DNA from: Altererythrobacter sp. ZODW24
Lineage (GTDB): Bacteria > Pseudomonadota > Alphaproteobacteria > Sphingomonadales > Sphingomonadaceae
Direction of reading: 5' to 3'
NCBI RefSeq assembly: GCF_003344885.1
Contig: NZ_CP031155.1
Location: 124,001 to 188,000 of the forward strand
DNA length: 64,000 bases
The position numbers and the translations under genes are program-made. The notes below the pieces were generated by a model, which was not told where the DNA came from, searched no databases, and saw nothing but the letters and a program-made list of their open reading frames with translations. How positions within the stretch are numbered: the first letter of the stretch is position 1; the number at the start of each line of letters is the position of its first letter. Below are positions 1-8,296 of the stretch, piece by piece.

Positions 1-74
1 GCCGCCCCGGTAACATCCGTCATCAAGGACGCGGTAAAGGTGGTCCGAAAAAGGGCGGCGGTAAGAAGAAGTAG
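1..74 (+). CDS. C-terminal tail of an unidentified protein (partial, begins before window)
   Basis: An open frame runs in from the left edge and stops at TAG 72-74. The 23 visible codons give a very basic, glycine-rich tail (RPGNIRHQGRGKGG, then PKKGGGKKK). Such Lys/Gly/Arg tails are common on alphaproteobacterial RNA-binding enzymes such as DEAD-box helicases and pseudouridine synthases, but nothing visible here decides between these or other families. The stop lies two bases from the end of the convergent universal stress gene. Confidence 0.5.
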   Translation, partial: RPGNIRHQGRGKGGPKKGGGKKK

Positions 75-76
75 GT

Positions 77-544
77 TTATTCGTTATCAGGCACTGAAAG
101 CCGGTCCACTTCCTCTTCGCTAAGCGCGCCCGGTACGATGAATAACGGGCATTGCAGGCGGCCTGATACGCCTGAAAAGTGGCTGACCAGCGGTCCAGGG
201 TTTGAATCGTCAGCAGCCCCTAGTACCAATGCCGCAACTTCCGGGTGCTCTTCGAGATATTCGCGGATCACCGCTTGTCCGGTGCCTTCGCGCACCGCGA
301 TTGTTGGCATCTTGCCGCTTTCATCGAACAGATTGCCTGCCGCACTCATCGCCAGAACTTCCGCCCGGTCGCGCGCTTCCTGTTCGATGGTCGCTTGTAC
401 GCCGCCGAATGCATTGAAATTCTGCGGTGTGACAAGAGCGAGAATATGAACCGTTCCGCTCGCAGCAAATGCTCGGCGCGAGGCGAAGCGCAACGCTTTG
501 CCCGCTTCTTCGGTTTCGTCCATGATAACCAGATAAACGCGCAT
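77..544 (-). CDS. Universal stress protein, UspA family
   Basis: A 155-residue single-domain Usp fold protein, predicted cytoplasmic. The N-terminus ([18 protein letters not shown]) has the usual first beta strand followed by a conserved Asp. The C-terminal half has the [11 protein letters not shown] strand-loop and the closing CPLFIVPG strand typical of Usp proteins. The classical GxxGx9G(S/T) ATP-binding motif is not clear, so it may not be an ATP-binding type. The start ATG at 544 is preceded on the minus strand by a purine-rich AGGGGAGA site. It is divergent from pdhC, with about 127 bases between the starts, and convergent with the partial gene at the left edge. The precise role is unknown; family members generally respond to starvation or stress. 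Confidence 0.85.
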   Translation of the reverse strand: MRVYLVIMDETEEAGKALRFASRRAFAASGTVHILALVTPQNFNAFGGVQATIEQEARDRAEVLAMSAAGNLFDESGKMPTIAVREGTGQAVIREYLEEHPEVAALVLGAADDSNPGPLVSHFSGVSGRLQCPLFIVPGALSEEEVDRLSVPDNE

Positions 545-671
545 GCAGAAATTCTCCCCTAGCGATCAATATCTGTTGAAAACGTATTCAGTGCAAGAAC
601 CTTGCCCTAGCGGCGCAAATTGGCCAACAGGTCATAACCATATTCGACGTTACGGAAAGCCAGCCCGATAC

Positions 672-1955
672 ATGCCGATTTCAATTCAAATGCCCGCCCT
701 TTCACCCACGATGGAGGAGGGGACATTGGCCAAATGGCTGGTTAAGGAAGGCGATACTGTTTCCGCTGGCGATATTATGGCCGAAATCGAAACCGATAAG
801 GCGACGATGGAATTCGAAGCCGTAGACGAAGGCGTGATTGCCAAGATTTCGATTGCTGAAGGCACAGAGGGTGTTGCGGTCGGGACCGTGATCGCGACCC
901 TCGCTGAAGAAGGTGAAGACGTGTCAGCGGCTGCCACTTCGTCGGGAGCCGCTGCTCCAGACCCAGCTCCGTCTGCCAAGGCAGAAGTTCCGGTTGAGCA
1001 AGCGGCTCCAGCCTCTGCGCCAAGCCCTGTGGCACCGGCACCGTCAAAGGCGGCCCCAACGGGAGACCGGATCGTTGCGTCACCGCTCGCTAAGCGCATT
1101 GCCGAAGATCGCGGCATTGATCTTGGAACAATTACTGGCAGTGGACCCAATGGCCGAATTGTGAAAGCCGACCTCGAAGGTTCAAAGCCCGCTGCAGCGG
1201 CGCCGTCTGCTCCATCAGCAGCTCCTGCAGCACCAGCGACCGCGGCGGACACACCTGATTTCGGTATTCCTTACGAAGCAGAGAAGCTCAACAATATCCG
1301 CAAGGTTATCGCTCGCCGCCTGACGGAAGCGAAGCAAACGATCCCGCATATATATCTCACCGTGGATGTGCAGCTCGACAAATTGCTCAAACTCCGCAGT
1401 GAACTCAACGCCGCGCTGGAACCACAAGAAATCAAGTTGTCGGTAAACGATCTTCTGATCAAGGCGCTTGCGAAGGCGCTGTTGCAAGTGCCCAAATGCA
1501 ACGTCAGTTTTGCGGGCGACGAACTGCGCAAATACAACCGCGCCGATATTTCGGTAGCGGTCGCCGCGCCTTCGGGCCTGATCACGCCGATCATCGTGGA
1601 TGCGGGCAGCAAGTCGATGTCCGCAATCTCGACCGAGATGAAGGAACTCGCCGGCAAGGCCCGCGACGGCAAACTGCAGCCGCATGAATATCAGGGCGGC
1701 ACTGCCAGCCTGTCGAATCTCGGCATGTTCGGGATCAAACAATTCGACGCCGTGATCAATCCGCCGCAAGCGATGATCCTGGCCGTCGGCGCAGGCGAGA
1801 AACGCCCGCATGTTGTGGACGGCGCGCTGGATGTCGCCACGGTAATGAGCGCCACCGGCAGCTTCGACCACCGCGCTATCGATGGCGCAGACGGCGCGGA
1901 ACTGATGAAGGTGTTCAAGGAGTTGGTGGAGGCACCGCTGGGGCTGGTGGCTTGA
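672..1955 (+). CDS. pdhC: Pyruvate dehydrogenase complex E2, dihydrolipoamide acetyltransferase
   Basis: Core acetyltransferase of the pyruvate dehydrogenase complex; it moves the acetyl group from lipoyl-lysine to CoA. 427 residues from ATG 672. The frame is open to an ATG at 543, but the family N-terminus [17 protein letters not shown] begins here. Order of domains: lipoyl domain 1-78 with the lipoylated lysine K43 in ETDKATME; Ala/Pro linker to about 135; peripheral subunit-binding domain about 136-172 ([21 protein letters not shown]); second linker; catalytic domain from about 205 with the active-site motif DHRAIDG at 399-405. E3 (lpdA) lies 1 kb downstream, while E1 alpha/beta are near 43 kb. 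The stop overlaps the TTG start of the next gene. Confidence 0.95.
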   Translation: MPISIQMPALSPTMEEGTLAKWLVKEGDTVSAGDIMAEIETDKATMEFEAVDEGVIAKISIAEGTEGVAVGTVIATLAEEGEDVSAAATSSGAAAPDPAPSAKAEVPVEQAAPASAPSPVAPAPSKAAPTGDRIVASPLAKRIAEDRGIDLGTITGSGPNGRIVKADLEGSKPAAAAPSAPSAAPAAPATAADTPDFGIPYEAEKLNNIRKVIARRLTEAKQTIPHIYLTVDVQLDKLLKLRSELNAALEPQEIKLSVNDLLIKALAKALLQVPKCNVSFAGDELRKYNRADISVAVAAPSGLITPIIVDAGSKSMSAISTEMKELAGKARDGKLQPHEYQGGTASLSNLGMFGIKQFDAVINPPQAMILAVGAGEKRPHVVDGALDVATVMSATGSFDHRAIDGADGAELMKVFKELVEAPLGLVA

Positions 1956-2365
1956 ACAAAGAACACCAAGTTTTCACGTTTTTTGGGGTTGCCTTGCTAA
2001 CCTCCGTGTCGCTCTCCTATGTCGCAGCTACGCTTTCGCAAAGTTGGACTTTGGATGTGCATTGGACAGAGAAGATATTCATTCCCGCCATAACATCCTT
2101 ATTATATCTGCCGTTCGTACTAGTTGGCGGGGCGTTTGTTGGCGTTCCGCTTTTGCTCTTATTAAGAAAAGCCAATGTTTCATCAAATTTCGTCATCTTG
2201 TTTATGTCGGGAGCATTCGCCGGTGGAGTCGCCGCCTATCTGTTGTTGGGTGCCCTTCTCGGATTGGTCGCAGTCAAGAATATCGTTCTTTTAGGGGCGA
2301 TCGGCGGCGCGTCGGCATCAATTTTTTGGTGGTATTTCATCGAAAGACATCACGCTATTGCCTGA
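1952..2365 (+). CDS. Hypothetical four-helix membrane protein
   Basis: 137 residues with about four hydrophobic segments (roughly residues 8-28, 45-72, 78-102, 108-128) and a short charged C-terminus. No family recognised. The proposed TTG start at 1952 overlaps the pdhC stop (TTGA), and its own TGA 2363-2365 overlaps the TTG start of the thioesterase, so all three genes would be translationally coupled. Codon use is visibly richer in A and T (many TTA, ATA, AAT, TTT) than in the genes on either side, which suggests acquisition by transfer into the pdhC-lpdA locus. An alternative is a relic that is still open by chance, but 137 uninterrupted codons with clean membrane periodicity argue for a gene. 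Confidence 0.6.
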   Translation: MNKEHQVFTFFGVALLTSVSLSYVAATLSQSWTLDVHWTEKIFIPAITSLLYLPFVLVGGAFVGVPLLLLLRKANVSSNFVILFMSGAFAGGVAAYLLLGALLGLVAVKNIVLLGAIGGASASIFWWYFIERHHAIA

Positions 2366-2783
2366 TCGCCAACCCCAACTTCGCGTCACCGCGATGCCGT
2401 CCGACACCAACCCCTATGGCGGCGTGTTCGGCGGTTGGCTTATGTCGCAAATGGCGCTCGCAGCCGGAGCGCTCGCTTCGCAGCGGGGGCAGGGCAAGGC
2501 TGTGGTGGTGCAGGCGACCGACTTTGCGTTTCCCGGCGCGATGGCGGTGGGGGATGAACTGTCCGTCTATTGCGACATTGCCCACACGGGCAACACATCG
2601 CTAACTATCTCGGCCGAAGCCATTGCCCGCGAGCGTCATGGTGAGGCAACCACGATGGTCGCCAGCGGAACCTTCAAATTCGTGCTGCTGGGTGATGATG
2701 ACCGCCCCCGCGCCGTCGGCGAAGCGGCCAATCCGCTGCCTGACGCCGCGCCCTTACCTATTGATGCAAACGACAATGGCTGA
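2358..2783 (+). CDS. Acyl-CoA thioesterase, hotdog fold (YciA/BFIT-like)
   Basis: A 141-residue single-hotdog protein expected to hydrolyse acyl-CoA thioesters in the cytoplasm. The signature region near the N-terminus (TNPYGGVFGGWLMSQMALAA) has the family order N-x-x-G-x-x-F-G-G-W-x-M and a long hotdog helix; VVVQATDFAFPGAMAVGDEL and the following strand match the sheet. The start is taken at TTG 2358, overlapping the previous stop, because the next in-frame ATG (2394) would cut into the conserved N-terminus. Substrate length preference cannot be read from the sequence. Its position between PDH E2 and E3 suggests control of acyl-CoA/CoA pools, but this is inference. Confidence 0.8.
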   Translation: MPDRQPQLRVTAMPSDTNPYGGVFGGWLMSQMALAAGALASQRGQGKAVVVQATDFAFPGAMAVGDELSVYCDIAHTGNTSLTISAEAIARERHGEATTMVASGTFKFVLLGDDDRPRAVGEAANPLPDAAPLPIDANDNG

Positions 2784-2959
2784 TCGCTTGCTCCGCTCGG
2801 CGCAGTCCTGTCCTACAGCCCCCATTTCGTGCCATATGGCGCGAATCGATATGCAGCATATTTCAAATTCGGCAGGGGCAAATGTCGGCGCAATAGGCGG
2901 GGCGATCTCTTTTGCTTTATGACCCTGTCACATGTGTCACTTTCCCGGCGTAAATCGCA

Positions 2960-2987
2960 TTTTGGCGGGCTTGCACCGCTGTATAAT
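2960..2987 (+). promoter_or_regulatory. Possible promoter of lpdA
   Basis: A perfect TATAAT (2982-2987) stands out in this G+C-rich sequence, 16 bases after a poor -35 (TTTTGG, 2960-2965). The lpdA ATG at 3008 has GGAG at 2993-2996. If this is the promoter, the leader would be very short and the GGAG would sit at its 5' end. A transcript from further upstream is therefore also possible. The 224 bases between the thioesterase and lpdA also contain a CACATGTG palindrome near 2930 and no gene. Confidence 0.3.
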
Positions 2988-3007
2988 TCTACGGAGATTT
3001 AGCTTCC

Positions 3008-4420
3008 ATGTCCGACCAATATGATCTTGTCGTTCTCGGTTCCGGACCCGGCGGTTATGTCGCGGCGATCCGCGGCGCGCAGCTCGGCCTGAAGGTCGGG
3101 ATTGTCGAGCGCGAGTTGCTGGGCGGTATCTGCCTCAACTGGGGCTGTATCCCGACGAAGGCGCTGCTGCGTTCAGCGGAAATCTTCCACTATATGCAGA
3201 ATGCCAAGGATTACGGGCTGGCAGCGAAGGATATCACTGCCGATCTGGATGCTGTGGTGAAACGTTCGCGCGGGGTCTCCAAACAGCTCAATCAGGGAAT
3301 CGGCCACCTGATGAAGAAGAACAAGATCGCCGTACATATGGGCGAGGGCAGGGTGACCGGCCCCGGCAAGCTGGAAGTCAAAGGCGACAAGGGCACCGAG
3401 ACACTCACCGCCAAGCACATCATCGTTGCCACCGGTGCGCGGGCGCGCGATCTTCCGTTTGCGCCTGCCGATGGCAAGCGCATCTGGACCTATCGCCACG
3501 CGATGACGCCGACCGAAATGCCGACCAAGCTGCTCGTCATCGGATCGGGCGCCATCGGGATCGAGTTTGCAAGCTTCTATAACGACATGGGCGCTGATGT
3601 GACTGTGGTCGAGATGCTCGACCGGGTGGTGCCAGTTGAGGATGCGGAAGTGTCTATCTTCCTTGAGAAGTCGCTCACAAAGCAGGGTATGACCATCAAG
3701 ACCAGCACTGGCCTTGAGGATCTGAAAGTCGGCGCGAAGGGCGTTACCGCCAAGATCAAAGGCAAGGACGGCAAGGTAACGTCCGGAGAATATAGCCATG
3801 TGATCGTCGCCATCGGCATCCAGCCCAATACCGAAAGCATCGGGCTGGAAGAGCAGGGCGTAAAAATGGATCGCGGCTTCATCCAGATCGACGATTTCGG
3901 CCGCACGGGAGCCAAGGGTCTGTGGGCTATCGGCGACTGCGTGCCCGGACCATGGCTCGCGCATAAGGCCAGTCACGAGGGCGTGACCGCTGCCGAAGCG
4001 ATTGCTCAGGAATTGGGCAATAAGGAAGTTCACCCGCATGGCCTTGACCGCAACAATATCCCGGGTTGCACATATTGCCACCCGCAGATCGCCAGCGTCG
4101 GCCTGACTGAAGCCAAGGCGAAAGAGGCGGGTTACGAGCTGAAGGTCGGCAACTTCCCCTTCATCGGCAATGGCAAGGCCATCGCTCTGGGCGAAGCAGA
4201 AGGCTTTATCAAAACGGTATTCGATGCGAAAACTGGCGAGCTGCTGGGCGCCCATATGATCGGCGCGGAAGTGACCGAACTGATCCAGGGGTACACGGTC
4301 GGCAAGACGCTCGAGACGACCGAAGCGGAGCTGATGCAGACCGTTTTCCCGCATCCGACGCTGAGCGAAATGATGCATGAAAGTGTGTTGGGTGCTTACG
4401 GGAAGGCGCTGCATATCTAA
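3008..4420 (+). CDS. lpdA: Dihydrolipoamide dehydrogenase (E3)
   Basis: FAD-dependent disulfide oxidoreductase that reoxidises dihydrolipoamide with NAD+ for the 2-oxoacid dehydrogenase complexes. 470 residues, full length for the family. FAD-binding GSGPGG at 11-16; redox-active cysteines C42 and C47 in GGICLNWGCIPTK; NAD-binding GSGAIGIEFASF in the middle; second FAD motif AIGDC; catalytic histidine H449 in FPHPTLSE at the dimer interface. The start ATG has GGAG ten bases upstream. It follows pdhC and the thioesterase in the same direction, so it is most likely the E3 of the pyruvate complex, though it could be shared with other complexes. Confidence 0.96.
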   Translation: MSDQYDLVVLGSGPGGYVAAIRGAQLGLKVGIVERELLGGICLNWGCIPTKALLRSAEIFHYMQNAKDYGLAAKDITADLDAVVKRSRGVSKQLNQGIGHLMKKNKIAVHMGEGRVTGPGKLEVKGDKGTETLTAKHIIVATGARARDLPFAPADGKRIWTYRHAMTPTEMPTKLLVIGSGAIGIEFASFYNDMGADVTVVEMLDRVVPVEDAEVSIFLEKSLTKQGMTIKTSTGLEDLKVGAKGVTAKIKGKDGKVTSGEYSHVIVAIGIQPNTESIGLEEQGVKMDRGFIQIDDFGRTGAKGLWAIGDCVPGPWLAHKASHEGVTAAEAIAQELGNKEVHPHGLDRNNIPGCTYCHPQIASVGLTEAKAKEAGYELKVGNFPFIGNGKAIALGEAEGFIKTVFDAKTGELLGAHMIGAEVTELIQGYTVGKTLETTEAELMQTVFPHPTLSEMMHESVLGAYGKALHI

Positions 4421-4500
4421 CTGAACGTTATTGCCTCTGTCACTGATCTTTCAAATGTGGGTGACAAGCCGCAATTTCCTCGCTAGCGGCACTTTCGCGC

Positions 4501-4590
4501 GGACAGGTGGCAGAGTGGTCGAATGCACTGGTCTTGAAAACCAGCGTGGGTGCAAGCCCACCGTGGGTTCGAATCCCACCCTGTCTGCCA
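4501..4590 (+). tRNA. tRNA-Ser (anticodon UGA)
   Basis: A 90-base cloverleaf with a long variable arm, as expected of a class II serine tRNA. Acceptor arms GGACAGG (4501-4507) and CCTGTCT (4580-4586) pair with one G.U. The anticodon stem CTGGT/ACCAG encloses the loop CTTGAAA, giving anticodon TGA, which reads UCA and related codons. The T arm GTGGGTTCGAATCCCAC is canonical, and the CCA end is encoded at 4588-4590. It stands alone between lpdA and a small membrane protein gene; there is no integrase or repeated tRNA end nearby. Confidence 0.97.
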
Positions 4591-4736
4591 TAGTGGCTTT
4601 TCAATAACGTGACCTTTCTGCACCACCTGAGATGTGTTTTTTGATAGCGCGCTAAGCGGGTTGAATTTGGTAAGAAATAATGTGTATGTGAGGCTTGAAC
4701 CGGATAACGCCGGGCATATGAATTAAAGGGACAACT

Positions 4737-4961
4737 ATGAAACTTCGTAATTTTGCATCTGCCGCAGCGGCTCTGAGCCTCGTTGCAGCACCTGTCGCAG
4801 CCCAAGAGCGCACAACCGCTCCTGTTTCTGAAACAAGCGAAATGGCCGGCGCACCTAGCGCAATGATCGTTCTGCTCGGCATTGCTGCTATTATTGCTGG
4901 TGTCATCCTGATTGGCGACAGCGACGGCGAAGGCCGTGAAGATCTGCCGACAAGCGCATAA
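4737..4961 (+). CDS. Small membrane or secreted protein of unknown function
   Basis: 74 residues. The N-terminus is a signal-like stretch (basic MKLRN, hydrophobic core, AAPVAAQ before a probable cleavage or anchor point at about 22-24). A second hydrophobic segment lies at about 42-60 (MIVLLGIAAIIAGVILIG), then an acidic tail (DSDGEGREDL). ATG 4737 has AAAGGGA at 4725-4731, a good ribosome site. A strong terminator follows at once, so this is a single-gene transcript. No known family is recognised. Its size and layout resemble small inner-membrane proteins often seen in sphingomonads, but this is an impression only. Confidence 0.75.
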   Translation: MKLRNFASAAAALSLVAAPVAAQERTTAPVSETSEMAGAPSAMIVLLGIAAIIAGVILIGDSDGEGREDLPTSA

Positions 4962-4984
4962 GCTTAACCGGCAAACTATTCGAA

Positions 4985-5013
4985 AGACCCCGCTTCGGCG
5001 GGGTCTTTTTTTT
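4985..5013 (+). terminator. Intrinsic terminator after the 74-residue membrane protein
   Basis: A perfect nine-base stem AGACCCCGC / GCGGGGTCT with a UUCG tetraloop (4994-4997), running into eight T residues (5006-5013). This is the clearest intrinsic terminator in the window; it separates the small membrane gene from the transglycosylase operon. Confidence 0.93.
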
Positions 5014-5081
5014 GCCTGGTCCTCAAGACAGTTTGGCAAATCCGCACTTAAGTCATTTTATAGACATCTAATCTGTGCGAG

Positions 5082-6110
5082 ATGCGAGCTATGAAAGCAC
5101 TCAAACAAATTTTCGCGATTGCGACGGCCGCAGCACTGACCATTCCGGTCGGGGCTTCCGCGCAAGACATGTCTTTTGGCGTCTATCTGGAAACGCTGAA
5201 AGAACGCGCCCGGGCAGAGGGCGTTAGCGAAAGTACCATTCGCCGGATGACTTACGATCTCACGCCCAATCCGCGCGTGATAGAGCTCGATCGCGGCCAG
5301 CCTGGCACGCCGACTCGCCGGGGTTACCCGCGCTTGCAACCTTATCTCGACCGCCACGTTGATACCGCCCGCATTCGCGGTGGTCGCAACGCCTATGCCG
5401 CGACTCGTAGCACCAGCCGCCGCCTCGAGGCGGAATATGGCGTTCCCGCTGAAGTCATGATTGCGATCTGGGGGCACGAGACAAATTACGGCAGCTACAC
5501 CGGCAACTTCGACCTCTCACGCTCACTTGCGACGCTCGCATGGGAAGGCCGCCGCCGCGAGCTATTCTCCGGCGAATTCGTCGATTTGCTCAAAGTCGCA
5601 GACAAGGGCGTCAATCGTTCGACGCTCAAGGGCAGTTGGGCAGGGGCGTTCGGTAATCCGCAGTTCCTGCCGAGCGTCTATTTGCGCCTAGCTGCTGATG
5701 GTGACGGCGATGGTGACCGTGATATCTGGAACAGCCGCGAGGATACGCTCGCTTCAATCGCCAATTACTTCCGCGACGCGGGCTGGCGCTCTGGCCAACC
5801 ATGGGGCGTGCGCGCCACGGTTCCTGCGTCGTTAAACCGTGAAGCGATTAAGAATCGGACCGTTGCTCCGGTCTGTCCGCGCGTCCATGAACGTCATAGC
5901 AAGTGGAAAACGGTTGCCGAGTGGCGTGAATTGGGTGTTCGGCCGCAAAAATATCTACCTGATAATACAATGGTTTCTTTGTTCCAACCTGATGGTGTTA
6001 ACGCTCCGGCATGGCTCTTAACCGGAAATTACAGGGTTATCCTCGAATATAACTGCTCAAACTACTACGCCATGAGTGTTGGGTTATTAGCAGATGAAAT
6101 TAAACGGTAA
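5082..6110 (+). CDS. Lytic murein transglycosylase, MltB-like
   Basis: Predicted periplasmic enzyme that cleaves the MurNAc-GlcNAc bond of peptidoglycan. 342 residues, with a signal peptide (basic start, hydrophobic core, cleavage near GASAQD). The catalytic region MIAIWGHETNYGSYTGNF matches the MltB family, with the glutamate of GHET as the general acid. The following helical lobe includes GSWAGAFGNPQFLPS, the family's conserved G-x-x-G-x-x-Q-F-x-P-S pattern. The start may be 5082 or the in-frame ATG at 5091, which gives a cleaner signal peptide. Its 3' end overlaps rlpA by 17 bases, and it opens a run of peptidoglycan genes. Confidence 0.9.
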   Translation: MRAMKALKQIFAIATAAALTIPVGASAQDMSFGVYLETLKERARAEGVSESTIRRMTYDLTPNPRVIELDRGQPGTPTRRGYPRLQPYLDRHVDTARIRGGRNAYAATRSTSRRLEAEYGVPAEVMIAIWGHETNYGSYTGNFDLSRSLATLAWEGRRRELFSGEFVDLLKVADKGVNRSTLKGSWAGAFGNPQFLPSVYLRLAADGDGDGDRDIWNSREDTLASIANYFRDAGWRSGQPWGVRATVPASLNREAIKNRTVAPVCPRVHERHSKWKTVAEWRELGVRPQKYLPDNTMVSLFQPDGVNAPAWLLTGNYRVILEYNCSNYYAMSVGLLADEIKR

Positions 6111-7101
6111 GAATTCGGCTAGAGCGATTGCCGCTCTGACATTGGGTCTCTCGGCTGCCTCGTGCGGCATTACGGGAGATGCTCCCAAGACTGCATCAGC
6201 GCAGCCGCTCGACCAATTTGGTCCGGCGGCTGACTATCCGGTTGTGATCGGCGAGCCTTTCACAGTGGACGGGAAGCTCTACACCCCAGAAGACACGATG
6301 AATTACGACGAGGTTGGCTATGCCGACCGCACTGCTTCTTCGGGCGCTGGTGTCACAGCATCTCATCGTACTCTGCCGCTGCCGAGCTATGTTGAAGTAA
6401 CGTCGCTCGATAGCGGGAAGACCATCCTTGTCCGGGTCGAGAACCGTGGCCCGATGGCCGGTACGCGTTTGCTTGGTCTATCGCAGGATGCCGGACAGCA
6501 GCTCGGTATCGCAGACGGCGCACCCATTCGCGTTCGCCGGGTTAATCCACCGGAGGCTGACCGCACTAAACTGCGGATGGCTGAGCGTGCCCCTGAGCGG
6601 ATGGAAACACCCGCATCGCTGCTGACCGTACTTAAACGTAAGTTGCCGGCGCGCGGCTCAGCCCCGTTGATGGCATCGCGCACTGCTCCTTCTGTAGTTG
6701 CGGCTCCGATACCCGTTCAGACGACCTCCAAGCTGCCTAAGCAGGCCGTTTCGGGTGCTTTCAACAAGTATGAGCTTCCGCCAATTGGTGGGCAGGTTGC
6801 GGCGACGCCTCGTCCCGCTCCACGCGCAACGGCTACGCCGACACCTCGTCCTGCGCCTGTCCGTGCGGCACCTGCACCGCGCTCTGCTTCAAAGGGCGAC
6901 TTCGTAGTGCAAGCGGCGGCATTCTCGTCACGCGCCAATGCTGATCGTGCTGCAAAGAAACTTGGCGGGTTCATTGTTCAGGCTGGACGCTACTACCGCG
7001 TACGAACAGGACCGTTCGACAGTCGTGGAGAAGCGCAAGCGGCGCTCGCCAAGGTGCGGGCCGCAGGTTATAGCGACGCAAGAGTGTCCACAGCAGGCTG
7101 A
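6094..7101 (+). CDS. rlpA: RlpA-like lipoprotein, double-psi beta-barrel plus SPOR domain
   Basis: 335 residues. The N-terminus carries a lipoprotein signal with a likely lipobox around LSAASC, predicting lipid attachment at Cys25. The double-psi barrel is at about 60-160 (DEVGYADRTASSG, SHRTLPLPSYVEV, VRVENRGPMAGTR). A Pro/Ala/Thr/Arg-rich linker follows, then a SPOR domain at about 265-335 (DFVVQAAAFSSRANADRA), which in the family binds denuded septal glycan. The canonical catalytic motif N-D-R-G-P is E-N-R-G-P here, and the canonical T-A-x-G-E segment has no glutamate. It may thus bind rather than cut glycan. It overlaps the MltB-like gene and is followed by a carboxypeptidase. Confidence 0.88.
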   Translation: MKLNGKNSARAIAALTLGLSAASCGITGDAPKTASAQPLDQFGPAADYPVVIGEPFTVDGKLYTPEDTMNYDEVGYADRTASSGAGVTASHRTLPLPSYVEVTSLDSGKTILVRVENRGPMAGTRLLGLSQDAGQQLGIADGAPIRVRRVNPPEADRTKLRMAERAPERMETPASLLTVLKRKLPARGSAPLMASRTAPSVVAAPIPVQTTSKLPKQAVSGAFNKYELPPIGGQVAATPRPAPRATATPTPRPAPVRAAPAPRSASKGDFVVQAAAFSSRANADRAAKKLGGFIVQAGRYYRVRTGPFDSRGEAQAALAKVRAAGYSDARVSTAG

Positions 7102-7135
7102 TCCGCCGGATTTCGTTCCGGTGGCGGGAGCGAAA

Positions 7136-8296
7136 TTGAGTAAATTTGTCCGACTGATACTAGCTCTGACTGCATTGAGCAGCTGGACCAGTGCGTCGGG
7201 CCAAGAACTGGCCAATTCTGGACCGCCAACAGAAGCAGAAGCGCCGATCGCGCTGATGATCGATTTGTCATCCGGCCAGACGCTGTTTGCGCGCGACTAT
7301 GATCGCCGTTTTATTCCTGCATCAATCACTAAAGTCATGACGTCTTATCAGGCGTTCGAAATGCTTGCTGACGGGCGACTGTCGGCAAATCAGAACTTCG
7401 GCGTGCCTGACGATATTTTCGAAAAGTGGAATGGCAAGGGATCGACGATGTTTCTGCAACGCGGCGAGTCTGTGAGCGTAGATAACTTGTTGCGCGGGAT
7501 TACCACCGTGTCGGCCAATGATGGCAGCATGGTTCTCGCCACCGGGGCCAGCGGATCGGCAGAGAACTGGGTCGCGACGATGAACCAGACCGCCCGCGAT
7601 CTGGGGATGGCAGATAGTCATTTCGGCACAGCCAATGGCTGGCCGGACGAAGGCCGGACTTATGTGACAGCACGTGACCTGACCAAGCTCGCACGAGCGT
7701 TGGTGAGGCGCCACCCCGAGTTGTTCAAACGCTACTTCGGTAAAGAAGGCTTCGCCTATAATGGCATTGCTCAAGCAAATCATGACCCAGTTGTCGGCCG
7801 CGTTGATGGCGCGGACGGGATCAAGACAGGCTTCACCAATCAGGCCGGTTACGGTTTCCTCGGGACAGGTGTTCGAGATGGCAGGCGTGTTGTGATGGTG
7901 GTCGCGGGCAGTAGCTCCGAGAGCATCCGTGACCGGACCTCGCGAAGGTTCCTCGAATGGGGGCTTTCGGGCTTCGAGTCGCGCCGCATTATCCGTAAAG
8001 GTGACCTGTTGACGCAGGCAGACGTTCGCGATGGCGATGTCCGCCGCGTTTCGTTGATCGCGCCGCGTGACCTTTATCTGACGGTTCCAAAGGGCGAAGA
8101 TCCGGACGTACAACTTACCGTTCGTTTCCGTGGTCCAATTCAAGCGCCCTTTGATGCTGACGATGCCGTCGCTCGCTTGGAGATCGTAGTAGATGGTCTG
8201 CCCGACAGCAGCGTGCCGTTGGTCGCTGATCGCGCGGTTGATCGTGCCAATTTGATCGAACGTTTGTTCAACGGAGTTGCGGGGCTTTTCTCATGA
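7136..8296 (+). CDS. D-alanyl-D-alanine carboxypeptidase (PBP5/DacC family)
   Basis: A low-molecular-weight penicillin-binding protein that trims the terminal D-Ala from peptidoglycan stem peptides in the periplasm. The TTG start at 7136 is chosen because GGGAG (7126-7130) lies five bases upstream and the resulting N-terminus (MSKFVRLILALTALSSW) is a clean signal peptide; the frame extends further back into rlpA. 386 residues. Active-site motifs: S63-x-x-K66 in PASITKVM, S-x-N in TVSANDGS, and K-T-G in DGIKTGFTNQ. The C-terminal PBP5-type beta domain covers about residues 285-370, followed by a short amphipathic end (LIERLFNGVAGLF) that could anchor it to the membrane. It overlaps tmk by four bases (ATGA). 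Confidence 0.93.
   Translation: MSKFVRLILALTALSSWTSASGQELANSGPPTEAEAPIALMIDLSSGQTLFARDYDRRFIPASITKVMTSYQAFEMLADGRLSANQNFGVPDDIFEKWNGKGSTMFLQRGESVSVDNLLRGITTVSANDGSMVLATGASGSAENWVATMNQTARDLGMADSHFGTANGWPDEGRTYVTARDLTKLARALVRRHPELFKRYFGKEGFAYNGIAQANHDPVVGRVDGADGIKTGFTNQAGYGFLGTGVRDGRRVVMVVAGSSSESIRDRTSRRFLEWGLSGFESRRIIRKGDLLTQADVRDGDVRRVSLIAPRDLYLTVPKGEDPDVQLTVRFRGPIQAPFDADDAVARLEIVVDGLPDSSVPLVADRAVDRANLIERLFNGVAGLFS

Noticed and set aside
543-671. Upstream ATG (543) as the start of pdhC
   Set aside because: The extra 43 residues have no homology pattern, while [12 protein letters not shown] at 672 is the standard E2 N-terminus.
3173-4414. Long minus-strand open frame (413 codons) opposite lpdA
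   Set aside because: It lies fully antisense to a textbook E3 gene; the translation has no domain, and its codon pattern mirrors the G+C-rich third positions of lpdA.
4501-4590. tRNA-Ser and tRNA-Arg as integration sites for a genomic island
   Set aside because: No integrase, no repeated tRNA 3' end and no change in composition were found beside either tRNA.
4440-5039. Minus-strand frame across tRNA-Ser and the small membrane gene
   Set aside because: It runs through a tRNA gene and an intrinsic terminator, so it cannot be a real coding sequence.
7322-8143. 273-codon minus-strand frame inside the D,D-carboxypeptidase gene
   Set aside because: The plus-strand gene has SxxK, SxN and KTG motifs; the minus frame has no family resemblance.
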